Below are positions 5,198 through 7,047 of a DNA stretch of 7,047 nucleotides, piece after piece. The position numbers were made by a program, and so were the translations under genes. The stretch covers positions 1-7,047 of the forward strand of contig CAZHJW010000122.1 in the NCBI GenBank assembly GCA_964533265.1. Reading direction: 5' to 3'. Source of the DNA: UBA1100 sp964533265 (lineage in GTDB: Bacteria > Verrucomicrobiota > Verrucomicrobiia > Limisphaerales > UBA1100). The first letter of the stretch is position 1, and the number at the start of each line of letters is the position of its first letter. The notes below the pieces were generated by a model, which saw only the letters and a program-made list of their open reading frames with translations, did no database searches and was not told the origin of the DNA.

Positions 5198-7047
5198 GTT
5201 AACAACTCCTTTGCTGCCGTCTTCACACCGGCTACGTTGAGCCCAAACTTATCATATAGTTGATCAGCCTTATAGGCTGACTGCCCAAACTCTCCGGCAA
5301 TTCCCAATGTCTTGATGGAATGGGCAACACCCGCGTTCGAAAGTGCGTGGCTTAATTGAGCACCCATACCCCCAATAATCTGATGATCTTCAATGGTTAC
5401 CAGCCGACCATTTGCGGCGGTTACTGCAGCCCCTATGGTCTCGATATCCGCATGATTAATGAAGGGGTTATTTATGACAGTCGCACTTACGCCCTCTTCT
5501 GCAAGTTGCTTGCCTGCATCGATCATGCGGTTTAACAACACGCCACTGCCCACAAGCACTACATCGCCGCCTTCCTGTAGCACTTGAGCTTTGCCCCATT
5601 GATAAACCGGATCCTCAACCCAGCTAAGGGGATAATTTTCGCGGCCCACGAAGAAAATGTAACTTTCCCCATCCTTGCCCGCAGCCCGGTCAGCCTCAAA
5701 GCGTTTAACGGCCTCATACATAAATTGCTCGGCCTCATCCGGGCAGGAAGGAACGATCACGGTGGTGTGAGGAATTGCACTGACTGCAGCCAAATAGGTT
5801 GTGGCCTGATGACTCGCTCCATCGGCCGCATCCTGAAAACCGATATGACTAAACATCGCTATTACCGGCCCCTGACTCAGAGCAGCCATAGTGAGCGGTA
5901 AATTGCCCTTGGTGACGCCGAATTGGCCAAAGGTATCCACAATGGGCACAAACCCCACTTTACTCATTCCAGCGCCCGTACTGATCATATTCGCCTCAGC
6001 AATACCCACTTCAATAAACCTTCCGGCAACTGCTTTCTGGAATGCGGAGATTCCTGTGGAACCTTGCACGTCTGAAGAAATCGAAAAAACCGGAGCTCCT
6101 TCCTGAGCCGCGCGAATGGCACCCTTGGCAAGCCCCGCCTGAACCTTACTCTTTTCTACAGTTGGAGCAGTACTCGGTTCAGCTGAAGCTTTCGCTTCTT
6201 CGGCCTGCTTCCACGCTCCATTCAGCTCCTTGGCCCAATCCTGAAATTCTACCGGTGCCTCAGAATCTCCATATATCTCGTTAACCCAGTCCACTATCTT
6301 TTCACCATTCTTAAGCGGGAACCCATGCCCGCCAGCAGAGTTCTCCTCTGTGGCATTTATCCCCTTGCCCTTGATGGTTTTCACCCAGAGACATACGGGT
6401 TTATTTGGATCGGCTTGGGCCGCGGCAATTCCTTTTTCCAGAGCAGAGTAAACCGCCTGTAAATCATGACCATCAGTCACCTGAATTACGTTCCAGCCCA
6501 GATCATCAATTGCTTCAAAACTGGGCTGCATGGAAAAACTATCCTGCGTGATGCGCCCCGAAAGCTTGGTATCGTTATCTGATAAAATCAGGACAAAGGG
6601 ATTCACGTGCCCCTTGCCAGCCAAACCGGGAATAGCGGCCACCGATTCCTTGGCCTCACCCTCCATCATGGCTCCATCAGATATTGTGCAGATAGTCACC
6701 CGATCATTACCGGCTAATTTATCGCCAATCGCCAATCCCTGTGCCTGCGGAAGGCTGGAACCCAATGGACCATTACTGACTAGTATCCCTTCAGGATTAA
6801 TGTGACTTTCGCCGTGACCGGTGAGCTTGCTCTCGATACTACGAAATCCGCGAAGCGATTCATAGTTTAGCCCGTCAAAACCGTAATTGGCACGCAGGGC
6901 ATAAACTCCATTCTCAGTATGCCCTGCGTCATTAATGAAGTTAAAAGCCTCGTGCCATTGGCGATCCTTTGCAGCGAACATAATGGCGTGGGTTGCAGCC
7001 ATGATTTCAGCAAAGGCAGCAGGCCCACCCCAGTGACAGGCAGCGCC
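5194..7047 (-). CDS. tkt: Transketolase, 5' end outside the window
   Basis: Transketolase moves two-carbon ketol units between sugar phosphates in the pentose phosphate or Calvin-type pathways, using thiamine diphosphate (TPP) and a divalent metal. The frame is open to the right edge (617 residues visible), so the ATG at 7002 is internal; the residues before it read CHWGGPAAFAEI, a conserved N-terminal block. Perhaps 30-50 residues are missing. Numbering from Met 7002, SHINPE (66-71) and SNGPLG (76-81) match the substrate and TPP site. SDGAMMEGE (108-116) with SDND (141-144) is the metal/TPP motif, Ser replacing the first Gly of GDG. An Ala/Glu/Pro-rich linker (about 265-285) leads to the pyrimidine domain with the catalytic-type Glu in VGIAEANM (332-339), ADGASHQ (393-399) and GRENYPL (453-459), then a C-terminal domain with EDHQIIGGMG (538-547). 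This second half resembles split transketolases and DXS more than E. coli TktA. Its stop shares TTAA with the lipoprotein stop. Transketolase is likely; a related ketol-transfer enzyme is not excluded. Confidence 0.85.
   Translation of the reverse strand, partial: GAACHWGGPAAFAEIMAATHAIMFAAKDRQWHEAFNFINDAGHTENGVYALRANYGFDGLNYESLRGFRSIESKLTGHGESHINPEGILVSNGPLGSSLPQAQGLAIGDKLAGNDRVTICTISDGAMMEGEAKESVAAIPGLAGKGHVNPFVLILSDNDTKLSGRITQDSFSMQPSFEAIDDLGWNVIQVTDGHDLQAVYSALEKGIAAAQADPNKPVCLWVKTIKGKGINATEENSAGGHGFPLKNGEKIVDWVNEIYGDSEAPVEFQDWAKELNGAWKQAEEAKASAEPSTAPTVEKSKVQAGLAKGAIRAAQEGAPVFSISSDVQGSTGISAFQKAVAGRFIEVGIAEANMISTGAGMSKVGFVPIVDTFGQFGVTKGNLPLTMAALSQGPVIAMFSHIGFQDAADGASHQATTYLAAVSAIPHTTVIVPSCPDEAEQFMYEAVKRFEADRAAGKDGESYIFFVGRENYPLSWVEDPVYQWGKAQVLQEGGDVVLVGSGVLLNRMIDAGKQLAEEGVSATVINNPFINHADIETIGAAVTAANGRLVTIEDHQIIGGMGAQLSHALSNAGVAHSIKTLGIAGEFGQSAYKADQLYDKFGLNVAGVKTAAKELLT

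Noticed and set aside
5264..5280. Perfect hairpin TCAGCCT-TAT-AGGCTGA considered as a terminator for the lipoprotein transcript.
   Set aside because: It lies within transketolase codons and has no T-run on either side.

Overview
The window holds six genes with almost no spare DNA. Every one is either a recognisable conserved bacterial gene or a very small lipoprotein gene. GC content looks close to one half by eye. The style of the proteins suggests a free-living Gram-negative bacterium, most likely in the Verrucomicrobiota (Opitutae-like). The main pointers are a transketolase with a GHWGGPAAFAEI-type N-terminal motif and a fused AhbA/AhbB-like protein. This placement is an inference from recall and was not tested by a search. 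I see no mobile element, CRISPR array, phage gene, tRNA or rRNA, and no frameshift or degraded gene.

Layout from left to right. On the minus strand, hemW (1251-2405) is followed after 49 bases by a two-domain siroheme-decarboxylase-like gene (71-1201), probably as one transcription unit concerned with heme. On the plus strand, uvrB (2475-4439) diverges from hemW across a 69-base promoter region. That region holds two back-to-back -35 elements and an 18-base near-palindrome. A YqgE/AlgH-family gene (4441-5001, minus) meets uvrB tail to tail with a 1-base gap, and a hairpin plus T-run inside the end of uvrB could terminate it. From the 58-base gap upstream of that gene, a 45-residue lipoprotein gene (5060-5197, plus) diverges. 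It ends in a 4-base tail-to-tail overlap with a transketolase gene (5194 to beyond 7047, minus), whose first codons lie outside the window.

The genes do not form one pathway. HemW (heme trafficking) and the AhbA/AhbB-like protein (siroheme-to-heme branch) form a plausible functional pair. UvrB serves nucleotide excision repair, transketolase serves the pentose phosphate pathway, and the YqgE family has no settled role.

No obviously new system is present. The points most worth a second look are: (1) the fused AhbA-AhbB-like protein beside hemW, with one lobe apparently degenerate; (2) a repeated promoter layout in which the -10 element sits 5-6 bases before the start codon of hemW, uvrB and the lipoprotein gene, none of which has a Shine-Dalgarno sequence, suggesting leaderless mRNAs; (3) the unclassified small lipoprotein; and (4) the non-classical transketolase.
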